From Laccaria trichodermophora (Eukaryota; Basidiomycota; Agaricomycetes; Agaricales; Hydnangiaceae): 64,000 nt of DNA. This document shows positions 63,830 through 64,000 of this stretch, in pieces. Position 1 is the stretch's first letter. Each line of letters opens with the position of its first letter. The position numbers and the translations under genes were made by a program. The notes beneath the pieces were generated by a model, which saw only the letters and a list, made by a program, of their open reading frames with translations, was not told where the DNA came from and searched no databases. The stretch covers positions 868,001-932,000 of the forward strand of contig JACTVC010000026.1 of the NCBI GenBank assembly GCA_018417955.1, in the 5' to 3' direction.

Positions 63830-64000
63830 ATGGCTTCTACCCTCTTTCGCACTCCGTCGCCCCTTCAGATGCTAATCCCGCCATCCGAGCTTAGATGGCA
63901 GACCTCACCAGCATCTCTGCGTGCAGACAACCTCCTCGATCAGCTGCATGGTGTCGAAGCAGAGGAGATTGAAACCTCACTGAAATCTCGACGAGGACGT
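63830..64000 (+). CDS. N-terminus of a hypothetical protein, truncated by the window edge
   Basis: Open from ATG 63830 to the edge, 57 codons: MASTLFRTPSPLQMLIPPSE, ASLRADNLLDQLHGVEAEEI. Its upstream 220 bp and start are shared with the broken copy at 54006-54335, and conservation of the start in both supports the ATG. Family not recognised. Confidence 0.55.
   Translation, partial: MASTLFRTPSPLQMLIPPSELRWQTSPASLRADNLLDQLHGVEAEEIETSLKSRRGR

Overview
The window looks like TE-rich nuclear DNA from a basidiomycete, most likely an Agaricomycete. Supports for this are short introns with GTRNGT donors and CTRAY-like branch sites, a chromodomain Ty3 element, a diverged G-alpha gene, a fungal-type P-loop GTPase gene, and 5-bp target duplications around every LTR insertion. 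The species cannot be named from the sequence. Bases 1-39 kb and 50-52 kb are AT-rich and crowded with repeats; the rest is richer in GC.

Layout. 1-1.6 kb is a 70-bp satellite whose unit has the anatomy of a complete 67-nt intron, leaving exactly one triplet between successive AG and GT. It leads in frame into short phase-0 exons (1.7-2.2 kb). A second, unrelated array with the same architecture lies at 3.4-4.0 kb. Several minisatellites follow, then a plus-strand exon at 5.7 kb. 5.9-10.0 kb is a minus-strand hypothetical gene broken by a solo LTR. 10.6-12.2 kb holds a repeat element and a minisatellite. 12.2-17.1 kb is another minus-strand gene, split at an exon/intron border by a non-autonomous LTR element that itself carries a hAT-like MITE. 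17.1-21.6 kb is mostly tandem repeats. 21.76-25.20 kb is a nearly perfect 3.45-kb palindrome. 25.3-32.6 kb is a full-length Ty3 chromovirus (minus strand) with a 1.7-kb terminal-inverted-repeat insert in its integrase. 32.7-38.4 kb holds degraded hypothetical genes and a second hAT-like MITE.

38.4-53.4 kb is one G-alpha gene torn apart by nested insertions. A MULE-like inverted-repeat element (39167-52054, 9-bp target duplication inside the coding sequence) carries a tRNA-derived SINE-like insert. It also carries a very young LTR element (39371-50097) with LTRs I see no difference between and one uninterrupted 3,144-codon ORF that contains no protease, reverse transcriptase or integrase I can recognise. 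That element shares its PBS, post-PBS hairpin and polypurine tract design with the unrelated 12.7-kb LTR element, so both may be mobilised by the same helper. 53.4-58.5 kb has no confidently assignable gene. 58.6-61.0 kb is a multi-exon P-loop GTPase gene, and a gene start truncated by the window edge lies at 63.83 kb, with a broken paralogous copy at 54.0 kb.

The two best candidates for something undescribed are the intron-like satellites with single-codon exons and the giant-ORF LTR element.
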